From: Limnomonas spitsbergensis
Taxonomy: Eukaryota > Chlorophyta > Chlorophyceae > Chlamydomonadales
Reading direction: 5' to 3'
Assembly (NCBI GenBank): GCA_037349105.1
Contig: JAYJMM010000037.1
Location: forward strand, 2,356,001 to 2,420,000
DNA length: 64,000 nucleotides
The translations under genes and the position numbers were made by a program. Under the pieces are notes generated by a model. It was not told where the DNA came from, did not search any database, and was given only the letters and a program-made list of their open reading frames with translations. Position 1 is the first letter of the stretch. Every line of letters starts with the position of its first letter. Of this stretch, positions 63,531-64,000 are shown piece after piece.

Positions 63531-64000
63531 TTGTGTGTGACTGTTTGTGACACTCCTCTTTATAGCCGAAGCGGGATGAGGGTGCATGTGTAAGCGGCTG
63601 ATACAGGGCCGGGACATCCTGGTGACATGTGAAGACTGAGGCTCGAAATTGTGTGTTGCGGGGTTCAGGGTTGCCGGGGTACCGCATCGTGCTCGTGTGC
63701 TGCGCCTGCCTCTTGGGGACCTTGCCGGTTGCCTCACATATTGGACTGCTAGTGTCATAGTGTGAGGTTGCCACACATATTGGACCGTGAGGTCTCCACA
63801 CATATGTGAAATTGTGAGACCCTCTGCAAAGCGCTCTGCTATTGTGACCTGTGCTGCACGGCCTGCCTCGCCATGGCTGCGTGGACACGGTACTCAAAAT
63901 TGTGAATGGCCCTTCTGGTCGAGGGCTCGTGTCATCGAGCTCAGTCAGCTGCCACATGCTACAGAGGTCAGGGGCCATACCCAGTGCTTCTCCTTGTGTG

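Noticed and set aside
63178..63978. 266-codon minus-strand frame at the right end
   Set aside because: It is antisense to the cyclase-type exon and passes through the 78-80-bp repeats; His/Thr/Ser-rich with no domain.

Overview
This window reads as nuclear DNA of a eukaryote, most probably a green alga (Chlorophyta, perhaps trebouxiophyte-like). The evidence is GT-AG introns with matching phases in seven models, moderately high GC, many minisatellites, a transmembrane exon running into a class III cyclase start, a Ty3/gypsy element, and no bacterial operon structure. The lineage is inferred from gene style only. All exon models were built by eye from splice sites and reading-frame phase.

Layout. 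1-1.2 kb: intergenic DNA with fragments of a terminal-inverted-repeat (TIR) family. 1.2-6.1 kb (minus): a six-exon gene that joins an OAS/cGAS/CD-NTase-like nucleotidyltransferase to TPRs and a right-handed beta-helix. 7.5-8.7 kb: a broken ankyrin-repeat gene. 9,606-29,313 (minus): a complete 19.7-kb Ty3/gypsy-type retrotransposon flanked by a 4-bp duplication GGTC. It sits inside the TIR of a small local repeat, so its ends are exact. It encodes a 2441-aa Gag/protease ORF, a 1591-aa ORF with Cys-rich fingers and the start of the reverse transcriptase (RT), and a 1517-aa ORF with RT, RNase H, a DNMT3-like cytosine-5 methyltransferase, DDE integrase and a C-terminal PHD finger. Its ends are arranged as split direct repeats. 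31.6-33.6 kb (minus): a C2H2 zinc-finger gene, divergent from a coiled-coil gene at 33.95-36.57 kb (plus).

That coiled-coil gene is followed, after a spacer of about 66 bp, by its own inverted and internally deleted copy (36.6-37.6 kb), so a read-through RNA would fold into a hairpin of about 1 kb. At 37.7-40.6 kb is a second coiled-coil gene with a SUMO-interaction-like motif, a duplicated exon, an in-frame stop and a collagen-like 24-bp minisatellite. From 40.6 to 45 kb the DNA is mostly repeats: small TIR elements, 30-bp and about 34-bp minisatellites, and a non-LTR retrotransposon relic. At 45.5 kb is a small spliced gene for a secreted Gly/His/Cys/Trp protein.

From 46 to 64 kb genes are sparse: a RING-CH protein (51.1-52.6 kb), an acidic His-rich repeat protein (56.2 kb), a Pro/Ser repeat stretch (57.8 kb), a membrane-anchored Ala-rich acidic protein (58.2-59.4 kb), and near the right edge an exon giving a transmembrane helix plus the first residues of a nucleotidyl cyclase domain. 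No rRNA, tRNA, CRISPR or operon structure was recognised.

The strongest candidates for undescribed biology are the nucleotidyltransferase-TPR-beta-helix fusion, the methyltransferase- and PHD-bearing retrotransposon with split repeats and a possible self-priming leader, and the self-targeting inverted gene copy.
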